A stretch of 64,000 nt of DNA from Anseranas semipalmata. Taxonomy: Eukaryota; Chordata; Aves; Anseriformes; Anseranatidae. Shown one piece after another: positions 40,457 to 56,100 of the stretch. Every line of letters begins with the position of its first letter. Within the stretch, counting starts at the first letter, position 1. The notes under the pieces were generated by a model. It saw only the letters and a list, made by a program, of their open reading frames with translations, ran no database searches and was not told the DNA's origin. Both the position numbers and the translations under genes were made by a program. The stretch lies in contig VXAA01006453.1 in the NCBI GenBank assembly GCA_013399115.1, positions 480,164 through 544,163 on the forward strand, written 5' to 3'.

Positions 40457-43400
40457 TTGACATTTGCTCTGAAGAGGATTCAGTGCAGGAGACAGGTCTC
40501 ACACTGCACTTTTAAGGGATGTCAGAGACTTTGATGCTGCCTTTCTCTACTCAAAGTCCTTGTCTACTGCTGCACAGCTGCTTTAATGCAAGAATTGCGC
40601 CTTTAGCTTACACCAGCAGTTTCACAGAAAGACAGAAACCACATCAACCCACATCTTCTCACCCCAGCACACCACCACGTACTCTGGTCAAGTCTTTGCC
40701 AACTCAGTTCAATTTTTTGGTAATTTGGAAAGCAAACAGGATTTCTGAGCATTCTCTGCCCCATCTGCAGACAGCAACACTATCGTCTTCCCTTCTAGAC
40801 TAAGTTAACATTGCTACATGTTCCAGACCTACTTTCCTCATTCCCATCAAGTGCCTTGTTCACAGTTGCAGAGTGAATGCTTTAACAAACTGTGTTTACA
40901 TACACCCATGACAGATTTTCACTTTCGCATGCTGCAAACCTAAACAAGGAGAACTGAAGGCCGACTGACACTCCTGCATTCAGATATAACAAGTAACAGA
41001 TGAGCAGAGAAGCCCTACGCTCAGCTGAATCATCTCACCATTCCATTTCAAGCAAGTACTTACATATTTGACAACGGAGAATAAAAAGCAGCTGACAAAA
41101 ACCTTGCACAGGTTGGCCATGGGACTTAAAAGCAAAGAGAATGGAGATGTTAAAAGTCCAAATTAATAATAAGCATGCCCTAGCTGAGCTAGATCTAATC
41201 TATCACCATACCTAAGGGCTCAGTTTCCTTCCCCTATTCAGACAGAGGCTCTTTTCAGGGTATGTTTCAGGCCAAGCCCACCCACCAAAACATCTTGAAA
41301 ATTCAGTTTCTAGCACACTGCAGATAACTCCACCAGGTTCTGAGGAGCCACGTCATCCCCCCATGTGTCGCATCCAGTTTGAAACCAAGTGGCCTAGAGC
41401 ATCGCCCAGCAGCATCATAACCAACGTGATACAACCACATTATACCGGGGTTTGTGCCCCCTGCAGTGCAGTAAGTGGGAGTACAACATGATGAAGTATG
41501 CTACTTTAGAGCATCTCTAGGTAGTCCACCCAGCTCCATCAAGTCTAGGCAATGCTCTAAAGAGCTCAGGGGCATGTCTCCTACAGTTGTTTGCAAAGGT
41601 GGGCACCCTTGCAGAGTTCAAAAATACTTGCTTACAAGTTAGATCCAACCCCCGCCACTACACCAGACATGAAGGGAAAGCTGCCCAACAAGTAGCAGGA
41701 CAAAATTATTGGTAATGCCAAGGCTGAGACATGTAAGGTACCCCAAATCTCTCTTGGTGAGATGTAAGATTTTCCCTTTTAGCAGACAGGTTCTTGTAGA
41801 CAGCTGATACAGGAGTTTAAAGCAAGCAGTTTCAGTGTTCTATCTATACTAGGAAAGCTCTTCCAGTACAGGATACAAGCAAAGTACTCCTACGTTAAAA
41901 GCAGAAAGATTTGCCTTCAGCTGAAGTTAGCCCAGACACCCTTAACTCCTCTCACATTGAGCTGGCCTGCCTCATTTCACATTAGCAAAGAAACAAATCT
42001 ACTATTGCTTTGAGATATGCACCATATTCAACAGGGAATGAATCCTGCCTACCCTGCAGACTTCTAGGCCTTAGCCTACCCTGTCTTAAAAAGGGAAGGA
42101 GGAGTTAGTCTTACACTTCCTTGGAAGGAAAGTTACTTCTCACACGTGTTTCTCATGCACATAAGACTGCTCTTACACTTGGCTCAAACACCACACCAGC
42201 ACACTGCAACTCCTAGTACAAGTCTGGGTGGAGTAGGAGTCTATTGTGTGGTGGTGTTTTTTCTTTTTTAGTAGATGTTAACATTTTCTCCTATTCTCAG
42301 AGACTACAGCTCGTGGTAGGTGAGTGCACACAAGCTGTTTTTGCTAAGGAGGTGACATGAAGAGCTTTGCATTATGAACAATACAAAAGATTTCTGTTAC
42401 TCTGAACAGAGGGTAAGAAGCATCACTGATAGAAAGCCTATTAGCACCAGCCCTGTGTCCCTGTGCCTTGCACAGTGCCTATGTGTACAACCCATTTTAA
42501 AGTCAAAACAAGTTCAGTTTTTCAGATCACCTGCACTCCATCTTTAGACTCACCTGAAAATAAGGATCTTCAAAGATTCACGGATCAGTTCAGCTGATGA
42601 CATAAGCTCTGCAAGGCAAAACATAGCTTTCTCCTCAGGGCAAGCTTCCCACACACCAGCTTGTCAACCAAGATACAGGACACATAGGGAACAAACACTT
42701 CCAGCAGTGAGCAGAGTTCTTTACATGTAGACTGTGCTGCAACAACCTTTGCTTGAACTCAAATCTAGCACAAGTTTGGTCCAGTGCAAGCAAAGAGGCC
42801 TCTATTTCAGGCATGAGCAAGCTTGGGCTTCTGGTACCCAGATCCTGGGCAGTTTCTGCTAAGCTCCTTGATCTCAGAATGCATTAGATCATCAAGTAGA
42901 AGACAGCCTCAGAAGGGAATACATCAGTGGCATCACAAACCCAAACCAATACTCATTTGGCATGAGAAAAATAGCTGAGGATACAGAACAGAAGCACTCC
43001 TCACTGGAGAAACACTTTCAGAGAAAGTGAAATACAACAACAGGTAGCTGTCATTCCCGACTGATTTATTCCTACAGCATTAAGTACTATCATTCTTATA
43101 CAAGATGTTTGAGACAGGTTGGAAGGCAAGCATCTAAAGAAGCAATTTTACCCCTTTGTATCTAAAAGTTGTGTGCATGATCCAGTGCCAGTATGTAAAG
43201 ACTCCTCTGAAATATCAAACCATTTTAATCCTTCGTGGGTTGTGGTTTATGACCTGAAAAGACATCAGGAGTACTGGAAGTATATACATGCAGTCCAATC
43301 TCTTATTTTGAATCTGATGCAGTCAGTTATATACAGGCCAAATTGGTACATCCCCAGCTCCAGCCATGACTGGCAGGCAAAATTTCAATGTCAGCTCTGC

Positions 43401-44794
43401 CTCAGAAGCGATTTTTCTGCCTGGGGATGGTTGTAGCTCACATCAGGCCAAAGCAACCAGTTCAACCCATAGCAGGGAATCAGAAAACATGCTCAGACAT
43501 GAGCTTGGTGACCCAAACCAACAGTATGGATACAACATAAATGGTTGTTTATAGGTTGAAAAACAGATGGAAAACAAGAGGCCGTTACAGCTCAGGAGTA
43601 CCAATGTTGCCAGTTGTCCTCAATGGTCAGTCTTAACTCAAGCAGTGTTTTTTCTTCAGCTGTAACAGACCATTATTTTTCATAAATTGCTTTATTTTTT
43701 ACTCAAAGCTTGTACTTTCCACTGGATCCTGCCAAAAGGCAGCCAGCAATGCAAGAAGGGAAGTAAAATTTTATTGCTGCTTTAAAGTGTAAGGTCAGTA
43801 AGTGCTTGTGAATTACTGCAGTGGCATACCCTTCGTTAGGCTTTAGGAGATGATTTGATGAAGGCATAAGCCCTCAGATTAAAATGTTAGAGAAGGTAGT
43901 AGATTCTAGAAACTTTAAAAGGTTTATTCCTATTCTATTTGGAGACCACTTGTCACTTACTAATTTCTTGTTGCCCCAGCAAAAGACAGAACCTAAGAAA
44001 CAACTAACACAGAAAGGTTTTAGCCTCAACTAACTGAAAAGTGTTAAGAGAAGTCAAGTTTTGGTCTCTGACATACAGGATATTTAACCAGACAACCTAA
44101 GATTTGAGCAGTAGCTCCTCTCTGAAGCTGCATTCTATTGAAGCATTCAAGATTCACTCCCACCAAGAAGCATAGAGCACTAGCACTATTGCACATCAAG
44201 TTTTAGCACCTGCAACTTGAGCTTTTAAGAGGGGGGGGAAAAAAAGTTAGACCAGTTTTAACTTATGAGCAGTTTTATCATGATCCTCTGCCTCACTGGA
44301 TAGCAGTGACATAACTAGCTAGGCTTTCTGCTGGTAAGGGCCAAACACACTCGTATCAGGGAAGGCACAGGGGCTTGTCCACACCCAAGGATGCACAATT
44401 CCAGAACCAGAAGTTACACAGATTCTCTTTTAAGCTGCCCAAGTTGAATTTTGTTGAGAGTTGTAACATCTGGCACTTCCTTTTCAGAATTATTCGGTAC
44501 CATGTCCAGTAATAATACTTCTTCCTCAACTGTGTTCTCTCTTCCTCTTCCAAAAGGGGAGGATGAAAAGCCAATGCCTCGGTTTGGCTATGATCTGACT
44601 AATTGGTTAAGTAATGTCCCTGTCTTTATCACAGTCCCTGAGCATTTTCATCTTTTTTTTCCTCCCCCTGCCCTGTTGAGGGGCAGTAAGAGAGCAGCTG
44701 GGTGGGCAGCTGGCCAAGGTCAACCCACTGTCCCAGCAAGAAGAAAAGCAGAAACTTTTCTACTTTGCAGATTCTAGGTACCATTCTCACACTT

Positions 44795-44810
44795 CCCTAA
44801 CCCTAACCCA
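44795..44810 (+). repeat. Telomere-like CCCTAA motif
   Basis: CCCTAACCCTAACCCA gives about two and a half copies of the vertebrate telomere unit in intron 1. It is too short to call an interstitial telomere with confidence. Confidence 0.5.
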
Positions 44811-47800
44811 TTTGGTCCTGTGGATAACTTAATACCATCTTGCTTGCTGTTAGAGGTGACTAGTGCAGAAGTGAGCTAAGAAATACAGGGATAGTTTGAA
44901 ACCTCCAGAAGAAGTTCTTCCAGGCATAAATTAATAACCCAGCAAACAAATCAACCAAGGGAGGGAATGCAGAAGTTAAATGTAATTAATCACATGATTC
45001 ACTTAAGTTTAGTCTTGTCATATTGACTGATACCAAGTCATAGGTTCTGAGCTCTCCCTTATTTTCAGGGGAACTGTTGACCTTTCAAACTGATAGAGAA
45101 GCATCTGCCTTCTGTTTTTCTTTTCTAGCCTAAGAGCTTATATTGCAGTTACCAGAGTGGATTCCAAGCTTCAACTAAGATAGACACTTGCCAATTATTT
45201 ATTCAGCACTCTATGACTGCCTCTTTAGAAGCCTGTAATGTTTGTTGAATCACTGCCATTTGAGTTTTAAAGTGGGAAGGCTTTATAATCTTCCCCAATT
45301 TCTACCAAGACCTCTCCCAAAGGGAAAAAAAAAATTACACTTACAGGGAAGCTTCCTACAGTGCTCACTGTCTGAAAGCAGTACATCCAACTGACACAGT
45401 TCAAGCTGAGCAGCCTCCACATAGGCCACTAGACTTAAGATGTTGCCCTATAACATAGAAAGGTTCTCAAGGGCCAGCTGTACATTTTAGCCATCATCAA
45501 CTGAGAACAAGATAACATTGGGTACCATCATCGTCCTCCCCATAAAAAAAATAAGACAGTCATGTCCCTCCCAGAAGTAGTTGGAAGCTTCCTGATACTT
45601 TCCCTTCACTTCCAGGGATCTGAAGCTCCAAGCCAAGCGGCTCAAGAGTAACAAGAAGGCAGACAGCAGTTAAACAAAATTTTCAGTTAAAGAGTTGGTA
45701 CTGTAACCCGGTGACTGCTTTGTCAGCAAAAATAAGGGCAGAGCAGGTGGATGAGGAATAAACTACTCCCTACTCTGAGAAAGAAATCCATCCTAAAACC
45801 CTATCCCCTGGCTATTTTAAGAGGTTTCCTCTATTCAGAACCATCAGATCCTGAATACAGTTTAGTACAGGGCATTAAATGAGCAAGTTTCAGCATCAGC
45901 ATTCATAAATGCCATCTTCAGTTAGTATCTTATTGTTGAATCCAGTAGTTACTTCATGCAGATGCTTTCCATAAACAGTACCTAGCACCGGTGCCAATCA
46001 CTTCACAACAAATCAAATGCCAAGAGAGTAATATTTTTACATCGGCATCTGCTAGTGGCTTTGTTTCACTAGCAAGTCCCACTAAAGCAATCTTAGTTAA
46101 GTATGGTTCTATCCATCTGAACACTGGCATGAGATTTAACAAGATTATCTCTTCTCACTTGATCCTAATTGTTTGCCTTAGGAAATACATGGATATGCAT
46201 GTGCATTAGTCTGCCATCTAGAAAGAGCTGAAGTGCTTGGCTTAGATTGTTTGTGGTAATCCCTAGGCTTGCTTTCTAATAAATACTAACCAAAGAGTCA
46301 AGCCAAAGATAACACCCTATTTTGTCCTCTTAATCTGAGGTGACCTCATCATGTCTAACGTCAGCCTTCTGGCACTTCTGAATAAGTGCTTGTATTCTCC
46401 ATGGTTTCATGAAAGGTGAAGACAAGGAAAGAGAAGTGAAAGTCATCTTTAGCTTTTGCTCTGACATGCTGCATTACATCATTGCACTGAAAAGTTGGTT
46501 ACATCTCTCTACCTGAGAAGTGTTTAATCACAGCTGACCAAACTGAAGGAAAGCACGTCATGTGGAAAATGTATGTGCAGTTGTACTTGATGTACTTGCC
46601 CCAGCGATTTCCATAGAAAAGCATCAGTTCCCGGAGTTGGACTCACCTTTGCCAGAGGGGCAGCTCCAGACAGGGTTCAGCAAGAACTACCAAGTTCAGA
46701 ACTGTCCTCCCACTCTCTTTGCCATGCCTGAACACAGGCACACAGAGTACACATCTTGGAGGGTGTGGAACAGAGTTTGTCAAAAGTCTGGATGAGGAAA
46801 AAGCTAGTCAGAAAGCTTTTGTAAGTAGCTGCTCTTAAGAGATGACACACTACCGGTGAGCAGGTTGACTTGGAAGTAGTTATGGTCAAGGCTCCCCACT
46901 TAACGTCAGTTCTGGACCTTTTCTGAACATGAAAAGCAATAATGAGCTAACAGTTGCATGGGACACCTGAGAAGGTATCAAGTTTTGCAGGAAGAACAGT
47001 TAACTCTGATATTATACCTACCTTTTCTTTAACAGAGGGAAAAAGAGAGATGCCTTTGAAACTCAGTGTTCTCTTCCTGTAGCAAAGAACTGCTGACAGC
47101 TAAGAGAATTTCTATTTAGGACTGTCATTCACTCGACAGCACAAGTGTTTGTGGTTTTTCAAGTTTCAAGGAAAATCAAATCCTTCTTTGTAAGTTGCAT
47201 GGGATTTTCCTAGTGAACTCTTCCCATCTATTCTGGGGCTCCTGGGGGAAGTCCCTGGGTTATGTGAAGCAACTGTGGAAGCTTTTTTGTTTTTAGTTTG
47301 TTTTCATGCCAGCAGAACTAGAAGTAAATCTTGGAGCCTTTTAGGTAAATTCTTAAAGTTCCAACAGGAAACTAAGAAAAAATTAGTTTACTTCTGACAC
47401 TCACCAACTGTTCAAGCTAAATCAGTGTCTCAAGTCTTTCAACTCAAAACACACTTCTCAAACAACTGGGTCTTTTCCAGAGATATTGAAGGGCAGGTTT
47501 TAAGAATGTACATGCAGATCTACTGTGTCAAGAGTAGCAGATTTTTTTCTCCCCACTCAGTTCCAATTTTAGCACCAAAAAAATAGTTTTCTGGAAAACA
47601 TGCTGAGCTTTTCCCGAAGTTAAGTCTACAGGCAAAACTCAATTTGGAAGTTGGGACTGATATTTTTTTTTCTTAATTACTTTCATGCAAGAATCACAGC
47701 ATGATAGCTTCATCCTCCTAAGATAAGAGCTAACATAGCCCCTTAACTCATCCGCTCTGGTCTCTATGTCTGTCAGTGTTTTAACAGCTATCGTGTGTAA

Positions 47801-49381
47801 CTTTGTCCTACGGTTGCTTTTACATCCAGACTAGAAATCCACAAACTGTTCAGTGCAGTATGCTGATGAGCAGCAGCGAGCTTCAGTTCCAGTACTACTG
47901 CCAAAACGCTTCAGGTAGTATCTTGGTAAAGAAATGCTCAACTTCTTTCTGTTTCCATTCCAGCTAATTTGGAACTCCTTCAGGTATCTATAGTTTGCAT
48001 TAAAAATCCTGAAATTGAGATTGTCCTCAGTTCTCAATGAGAGAAAGACAAGAAAAGCAGCAGCAGCCACAGTTGCACACCCATTGCTTCCACCTCCCCA
48101 TCCTATTCACCCTCAAGAGGCACCTATACTAGTGACACCATGGCAAAAACATTTAACTTAATTATTTGATGTTACAGTTAACACCTTAAAAATAATCCTA
48201 ATTTTCAGGGTGTGCATAACTGATAGATTATAGACTCAGAACTATAAAGTTCAAGAGAGTTCCTACAGTTAGATTTCAACAACTTTGTAAATTTTAATAA
48301 AGGGACAGGTCAAGTCCAGCAAAATACATTTTTTCCTGCCACCACACTTGCTGCTTCAGGGGAACCAAGGAGAGGACAAAATCTGGCAGCTGTAGAAAAC
48401 CTAAGTCTTCAGCTGCCACAGCCAGCAACATCTAGACTGCTTTGGAACCAACCGGCCTGCCTCAATGTAAAAACTCACTAATTTAAAAAAGAAAGCCACC
48501 ACCAAGTAGTAGAATAAAGCACTTTCAGAGTTCTATGTGAAGAGAATGCTTAGTTCTCTGGAAGTCCCTGAAGATGAGCATCCAAAACAAACTTGGACTG
48601 ACATGCTTCCCCATACTTCTGGGGAATGAGTTTACCCATCACTGATATGTCATCACCAGCAATGCATGTTTACATCCACTTTGTAAATGCCTGAAGAAAC
48701 TGCAGCTATTACACCTTCTACAGTTCAAGCTTAAACTATGAAGAGTAAAGTGAATGTAAGACCAGTTATTCCCACAGAGAACATCACGCCTGAATGTAGA
48801 ATATCACTGGCTCTACAGAGCACCTAACAAGCTAAAGACTGCAGAGGACAGCTTTAACTTTCAAACCCACACCCAAGGATATGACTCCTGCTCCTAAGAA
48901 TATTAGCTGGGCAGTAGTAAAGCTGGGAAGACACCTGACAGACACTAACCAAGGCAGTGCAATGCTGGTAGCAACCCCAATAAAACTCATAGGAAACTTG
49001 TTATTCCTCCAATGTTTAGCCCTTCATCATGGAAAGGATGAGACCCTTGTTAGGTAGCTCAGCCACCACTGAAATACCTTATTCCACCATTAGATTTTAC
49101 TTATTTGTATAAGTATCTGCTTTGTCACCACTTCAGATTTGACCAATGAAGCTGCAGGACAGCATCTCTAGAATAACCTGAGACCTTTAGGTACAGCAGC
49201 CAGAAGCACCACTCATAGTCCAGAAATAAACCCATGGACTTGTACACACGTGCAGTGCACTTAAGATATCCTATCCCATTGCAACAGTTTCCAGAAGTTA
49301 ACTAGCAGGATGGTTTTCTGAAATGTGCTTGAAAAATGACACCAGATGCAGATACATTGCATCTAATTGGGATGCACCAAC

Positions 49382-49395
49382 AGCAGCAGCAGGGA
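49382..49395 (+). repeat. Short CAG/AGC run
   Basis: A short AGC trinucleotide run sits in intron 1. A second short run lies about 40 bases further on. It is far from any coding exon. Confidence 0.8.
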
Positions 49396-52300
49396 GAACC
49401 CAACTGGCTACAGTTTATTACAGCAGCAGCAAGAAATGGCAGCAGTGCTGTAATACTATCGTTCACCAGATCCCTTACCTGACAGAACCATAGTCTTGGA
49501 TGTAGATACTGATATCGTTGTCAGATGAAAAGGGCTGAGCAAGTTCTTCTAGATCTGCACATATTTACATTAAAACACAGAAGGGGAAACAAATGGAGTC
49601 AATCTCTAGAACTATGTAGCAAAAACCATACTGACAGTGTTCATCACAGGAACAGCTCTGTTCATTTCATATATCAGTCTTTTATGGACTTTTACCTTAG
49701 ATGTATTTTATTTCCAGTAAGTCTGAAAAATGCACACATTAAAAACCTGCCTCTCCCTTACAAGTTTGGAGCAGATTATCCCCTAGCATTCCAGATACAA
49801 ACACATTTTAAAAAGCTACTTTTGCACATAGCTTATCCGCTATTGCAACACTTGCCCACTCACTGTTAAGAGCGAAGAAATAAACCAAATGCAAAACTCC
49901 AAGCAAAATCCCATGGGAGTTACCACCATTCTGTATGGTAACTAGACCCAAATCAGAAGTAGCTACTTGGCTCAGACAGAAACCCCTTTACCTGGCCAGT
50001 ATCCACAAACTCCAACTCATTTAACATCCTCCACTTGGAAATTACACCCAGGAGCTTCTGGCTTTTTAGTTCTCAACTTGCACCTCATTCCACCAAGTAT
50101 TTGTTTAAGCCTAAGCGTAGACTACAATGTAAATCAGCTTCAAACACATGGGAAGGGAAATGGTTTGATGTACAAACTAGAGCATGCTCTTTAATCTTCA
50201 TGCTATTCAAGGGAGTCTAAGCTGCAACAAAAGATTATCATCCTATCTGCTTGTGACTAGTATCTGTGTTGGTACACAGAGAAGCAAGATCTAGAGATAG
50301 TGTACATCTGAACGTCTTCTCTAGGCATATGTCCCTGTTGTACATTAAAGGATACCACTACCTTTACCAGGTGTTTTCACCTGAATATGCTTTCTTATCT
50401 ACTTGATTCCTGCTTCACTCCCCTTCATACCAGACATAGCCACACTGTGCTTCTGCAGCTCAAGGAACAGACATGAGTCTTCTCAGTTTCTTGGCTGCTG
50501 TAGAACATAAGAGTTACCTTTACATTAAGACTGTACTGGATGGTTTTAATTTGCTGGAGTGTCAAACCCTAAAGCATTAAAATTAAAACTGAAGGATCAG
50601 AGGATCTCAGATTTCACGTTCTGTATAACCAAAGAAAAATAGTTCTTAACCCAGTATCTGGAACTCCACAAGAGTATACAACAAGCACTACCCCATGCCT
50701 CATAACAAGCACAAGTGTAGCAGCTCAGCTGGTGGACTTCTCATCAAAAGGCAGAGTATGGCTTCCTCAAGCAATTAGTGATTGATCTCAGTCACGGAAC
50801 ATAGAAGAGAACAGGGATGGATAACATTTTCCACATTCCTTCTAGTCTGTGACCCAGCTAAGGGTAACTGGGGACTGGTAGCCAAGAGAAACTCTGAAAC
50901 CAAATCTGCCCACTAAGTGTTTGGAACCTTTCCTCCCTATTTGAGGATCAGCAGTTCCCTCTGGATACGATTCCAACTATCATTAACTAGACCAGTGGCC
51001 AAGAAAAGCCTCAGGAAAGCAAGTTGTTTCATCTGTCCTACTTCCCCATCTTCCTTATTCCTAAGTGCCTTCCCCCTCCACTTCCTATGATTCTTCCAAA
51101 CTCACCCATGAGACAGCCGTTAATTTTAACACCTCTCCACTCCCAGCTTTAATCAAATGCTTCAGTGTTGCAGAACAGCAGGCTTCTTCCCCTCCGAAAG
51201 GTGAGGGGAAGAGACATTCATTGCCATGAGTCTCTGAACAGGGAAAGCTTATGTCAGGCCAATGCTCTTCCAGCAGTGAATCAGATTTTACCTTTAGAGC
51301 TAATGTGCTGCCATGTAGCCTACTGAGCCAGTCTCAATGGTCTCAGTCTAACCCACACACAGAAAGACTGATGAATGCCAACTGACTGCTTCTTTCTCCT
51401 TACCCAAAGTCAAGATGTTTGGGGCAAGGCAATCCAATTTACAGAACCATGGCACATGGTCTGGGTTTGTACTAAGGTAATGAACAGTGTAGTAATCTGT
51501 TGCACTTACCCACGTAAGCACCGTCCTGCTCACATTCATCCATGCTCTTCATCCAGAGGCAGTAGTTGCTCCTTAGGAACTCCAGCTCCAGCCCAGACAA
51601 GCACACAGTCTGGACACCCATGGCAGAGCAAATTATCTGCCTACACTCACCAGTTCCTCCATGGCTTCCTCCACAGCTTCCTCCACCTGCATGGAAGAGT
51701 CTGCCAGCAGAACTGGTAGGTTGCTTGTCTAGGCTTTGCTGCCAGACACTACTTGACAAACCCCTGAGCCAACCTTTAATGGTCTAGCCTCTGTTCCTAC
51801 AGTAACTAGTGTTATTTTCCCATCTCTAGCCACAGGTGCTTCCCCTCAAGGTCCAAGTTTGCCCTCATTTCACACCTACCACTCACTTCCCCACTGCACA
51901 GCTACGTGCTGCTCCAGATGAGAACACCTGTCAGTGGGCTCTCAAAAGCAGCTGGCTCAGCCATGAGGCAGTGGGAGGCAAAAACACACAAACCCAGCAG
52001 ACAAGCACGTCCTCCCAAGCAGGCTACAGATGGGAGACCACCAGGGAAGAGACTGACAGTGCGGGCAGCTCCAGGCTTATGGAGGCTTCTACAACCCTTC
52101 TCTGGAGACAGAGGCACCACTGAGGCCCATCCCTCCTGGCTGCCCCTGGCAATGTCCAGTCAGGCCCAGGCCAACATTAAGGCCACCTTGGAATGCTCAT
52201 GCAGACTAGAGTGAATCCCTTTACGTGCCAAAGCTGGTTTCATCCATCACCCCTCCTCACCTCACAGGGACGTACTTGCAGTGTAAACCTCTTGCCCAGA

Positions 52301-53170
52301 CAGCACAGGCCTCCCTCAGAGCAGTTTGTGTAGGGGAGAACAACAGCTGTTGTTTGTTGCTTCCACTATGAAGCAGGCAGCATTTGAGTGGGCAGGCCCT
52401 CTACACAAGACAATGTTTCCCTCAAACAAGGGGTTGATTCTTCTCAAACACTCATGAATATAGCCAACCACATCTACAGTGTTACTGCAGGAGCCTAAGT
52501 TGTATCAGGGGCCTACTGTGATAAGGAAAGAGCAATCCCTGACAGGAGCCACAAGCCCGATTTCAAGGCAAGGTCTGGTCCTGAGGGAGCTGAGTTGGGT
52601 TGACCGCTCTCAGACTGAAGAACTGCCCATAGCCCACACAAGGACACATACAAAGAACTCCTTTGTACATCAGGTGGTCATTTCCACTGCTTTGAGTGCA
52701 AGCTTCGCTCTGGTGTAGCTAGCTGTGCCTTCCTTCGGTTTGTCTCCTATAGCTGCGAGGCCTCCCAGAAAAAGAAGGTAGAGCCAACTCTCACACAGCC
52801 ACCACCAGAAGGGCCTCAGTGCCAGAACCCTCCCTGCCAGCACGCACAGGCAGCGAAAGCCACCACATGCAGAAGGCTTCACACGTGAGCTGCTGTGCTC
52901 AAACACTAACTGCTAGTGTGAGCCCGTCAGAAGAGGGAGACAGTTCCATATGCAGTCATCGTATCCCAGTAGTTTCTCTGTGCAGGCAAACATTTCATGC
53001 TGACAGCACGCGTTACCCAGAAAGCTCCAGCACAGAAGTGATTCACTTACAGCAACGGCAGCCTTGTAGTGTTCGGGTAAGAACCTAACAAATGGAAAAG
53101 CTTCTCACAAACAAGCATAGAAAACTTACAATCCTACCAATTCAGTGACAGTAGTTAAGCTGTAGTCTAT

Positions 53171-53189
53171 AAAAAAAAAAAAAAAAAAA
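53171..53189 (+). repeat. A19 homopolymer
   Basis: A pure A run in intron 1. Confidence 0.95.
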
Positions 53190-56100
53190 GCTTCACAGTT
53201 CAAGCAGCAAGTTAGCAAGTTGCACCTTTTGCTTCTGTCTCAACTTCACTTGAGAACAAAGCAGCAAGCTATCAGCAGTGCACATCAAACGTGGGGCAAG
53301 CTCGGCTGTGCTGCTCTGTCCCTGGATGTTGTGTCAGCAGAGACCGTGTGGAAGCCACCAGCAGGGCTCCCAAGGGGAAGCCCTCATGCTGTCACACAGG
53401 CAGCTGAGTGCTACAGCCAGTGCAGCAGCCCTCAGACTTGAGGGATTAGCTTCAGTTTCACCCATTCTGCCTAAGAGTTCAGCCTTTAATGTCAGCATAA
53501 AGTTTATTGTATAACACCTAACTGTATTGTCAGATACATCAGTCCCAGAAGAACTGGGGATTCAACAGCCAAGTAGGAGACAAATGGGTTCTTGCTTGTT
53601 TGTTTTCCCCCCCCGACAAAGTGATGTCGCAATTAGTTTAAGATAGCAGGATAAGAACATCTAAGATATTTAAATGGCAGAATTAATATTACAGCACTAC
53701 TGTACCACTAAAATGAAGTTTACAGTCATCTCACCAATTGCTTCAGGCCATCTAGAAATAAAAGAAGCCAAGACAGCATCTGCTCTGCGCTGATGGTTGT
53801 GAAGATTACCTTAGCACATGACTAGTGTTAGAAACTTGAAAACTAGTCCAAGAGGTTATCATTGCAGATATTCCACAGCTACAGAACTTGCTACCCCCCA
53901 CCAGCAGAGGTACATGAGAAGTTTCTTTTTCTGTATCAAATCTTCTGCTGGCCAGAAATCTTTCATTAGGAGCAGAGGTAATTCACATGAGTGAAATATT
54001 CTTGAAGCCAACCCAGAAGCTCAAACAGTTAAAACACACTAAAACTACACAGAACAAGTTGTATCCTACGGTGCTTTCCTGCTTAGAACAGGACCCACTG
54101 TTCTAATAGTAACATATTGTAATGTAATTTTTTAATACTTCTCCACACAAGAATGAATCCTGTTCCTCAACACAGCTGCATAATTTATAAAAAAAGCAAG
54201 TCAGATCAGCTTCTTTTGTAGTTTGCAAGGAATTCAGCTATTTAACATTAAAGGCCCAAATATGAACAAGGAAAGGAAAAAAAATCATTACTATAGCTCC
54301 ATATATAATTACAATTTCTACTTAGAAAAGAACAACTATAACCAAACCAAAACAGAATATCTACAACCAAAAGCTGTGTGTCATAGACAACAAATCTGTC
54401 CTGTTAGGGGGTGCTTTTCTAGGCACTTGCCTTTGCGTACTTATTCCTTCAATAAAATGGAAATCCCCCCAACAGTAAGGACATCTGAAACATTAAAATG
54501 CTTAAGCTGTTACTTATCTGTTTAGACCCTTGTAATACAATGATCTAAGCTCAAACCAAGCACCAAAATTCAGTTATTGAAAATGCATTCTAAGTTTCAC
54601 TCTTTTGTTCTAGATCTCCTCTTCGCTTTGTATTTTTACTGTATGTTCTTCTCTAGTTTCTTCCTACTATGAAAATGCTCTCCCTAATTTTAGTAGAGCA
54701 TGCCTAAAGACACCTGCTTTGCAGAGCCTACCAGCAGTCCTGTAGTGAGAACACAACAGAACACAGGCTCCTCAGCACGAGCTGCCATGCTGCTTACTCC
54801 TCCAGAGGAATGGAAACACTGCAAGAGTCTTTTAAGCACTTTTTACTGAGGTCCTCATGTGGGGTTTTAACTAGCAACCAGCTGCAGCAGGGAATTTGCA
54901 CTGCTCTGTGCCACTCCAGTTTATGCTTTGGAACCTGTGGGTACCTTCATAGTTTTACTATCTACTACCTTCCCTTTACAGAAGCACTAAACTGGAAGGT
55001 TCCCCCTACGTCCAACCAGCATCCCTTTCAAAGAGGGATATGGCATGTTTCCATCAAGGGAAGGGAGGGCACTCACTAAACATTTCTTAGTCTTATTCAG
55101 TCACTGGGGTTACAAATCCACAGTCTGCCACAAATTCAAGCCTGTTCCTAGGACAGCTTTTGACTGCTGCAGTGATGTTCTACTCCTGCAAGTACCCACC
55201 ATTTTCCTGTTCTAGTATTTATTACTGCTACTAATGGTTCTGCCATAAGTGGAGCAAGCTCATAATGGTCAGGAGTTGGCCACAAAAAACAGGGGGCCTA
55301 CAGGAAACATAATTCTATCTTTCTGAACTAGAAAGACAAAGGTCACAATTCATTGGCCAGAGGAAGATAGAGCTTAGTGGCACAATCTAACCTGGCATGA
55401 GAGAGCACAGCTCAAATTCACCACGCAGTAGAAGACGCAAGAGCCAGTCCAGTCAAGTTCCCCATCTTTGCAAGTCAAGCTGTGGGGTCAAGGAGAAGAA
55501 ATGGCCAGATGTGGCTTGTCACACAATTCCAGATTTCATGCCATCAGAGAGAAAGAGGCATGCAAGAAGGGAATATGAATAAGAAGTCAAGCCTGATTAT
55601 CTTTTTCCATGTGGCAACATTCTTCAGACAGGCATTTTCCAAGTATAGTCAGTTGATCACTTGCACTGTGCTCTTTAGACCTACAAGAGTAGAAATGATC
55701 AGGCAATCACATAACTGAGCAGACACTTTCTTAGAGTCTGTCAAATGTGGAAGAAAGACACAATAGCCTTGGACTTCCAAGTTATTTCTAGGACACCCAA
55801 GACATTACACTTACTATGGAGTTTTACTGGGGACAGTTATTAACTGTCAGTGGGCCACAGCAGATGTACAAAAGCCAGATGTTTCCTACAGGTTGTTGAC
55901 TTCCCAAGCCCAAGTGCTTCATGACACTGCTCACAGCGTTACTGTAGGAAGAAACATCAAGCTTTGTACATCTTTTGAGAGCCAGAAGTACCTCAGCAGG
56001 GCAGTGGATATCAGCTGCTCTTGTAATTTACCTTGGTATCCAAGCAATCATCTCACTTCATCTGAAAGTTTGATCCTGCGTTGGCACAAGAGATGTAGAT

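Noticed and set aside
44795..44810. An interstitial telomere
   Set aside because: Only about two and a half CCCTAA units are present, which is easily reached by chance; kept only as a low-confidence motif.
53893..53911. A second CTCF-like stretch (CCACCAGCAGAGG)
   Set aside because: The 3' half of the core (GGCRC) is missing, so it is much weaker than the site at 40444.
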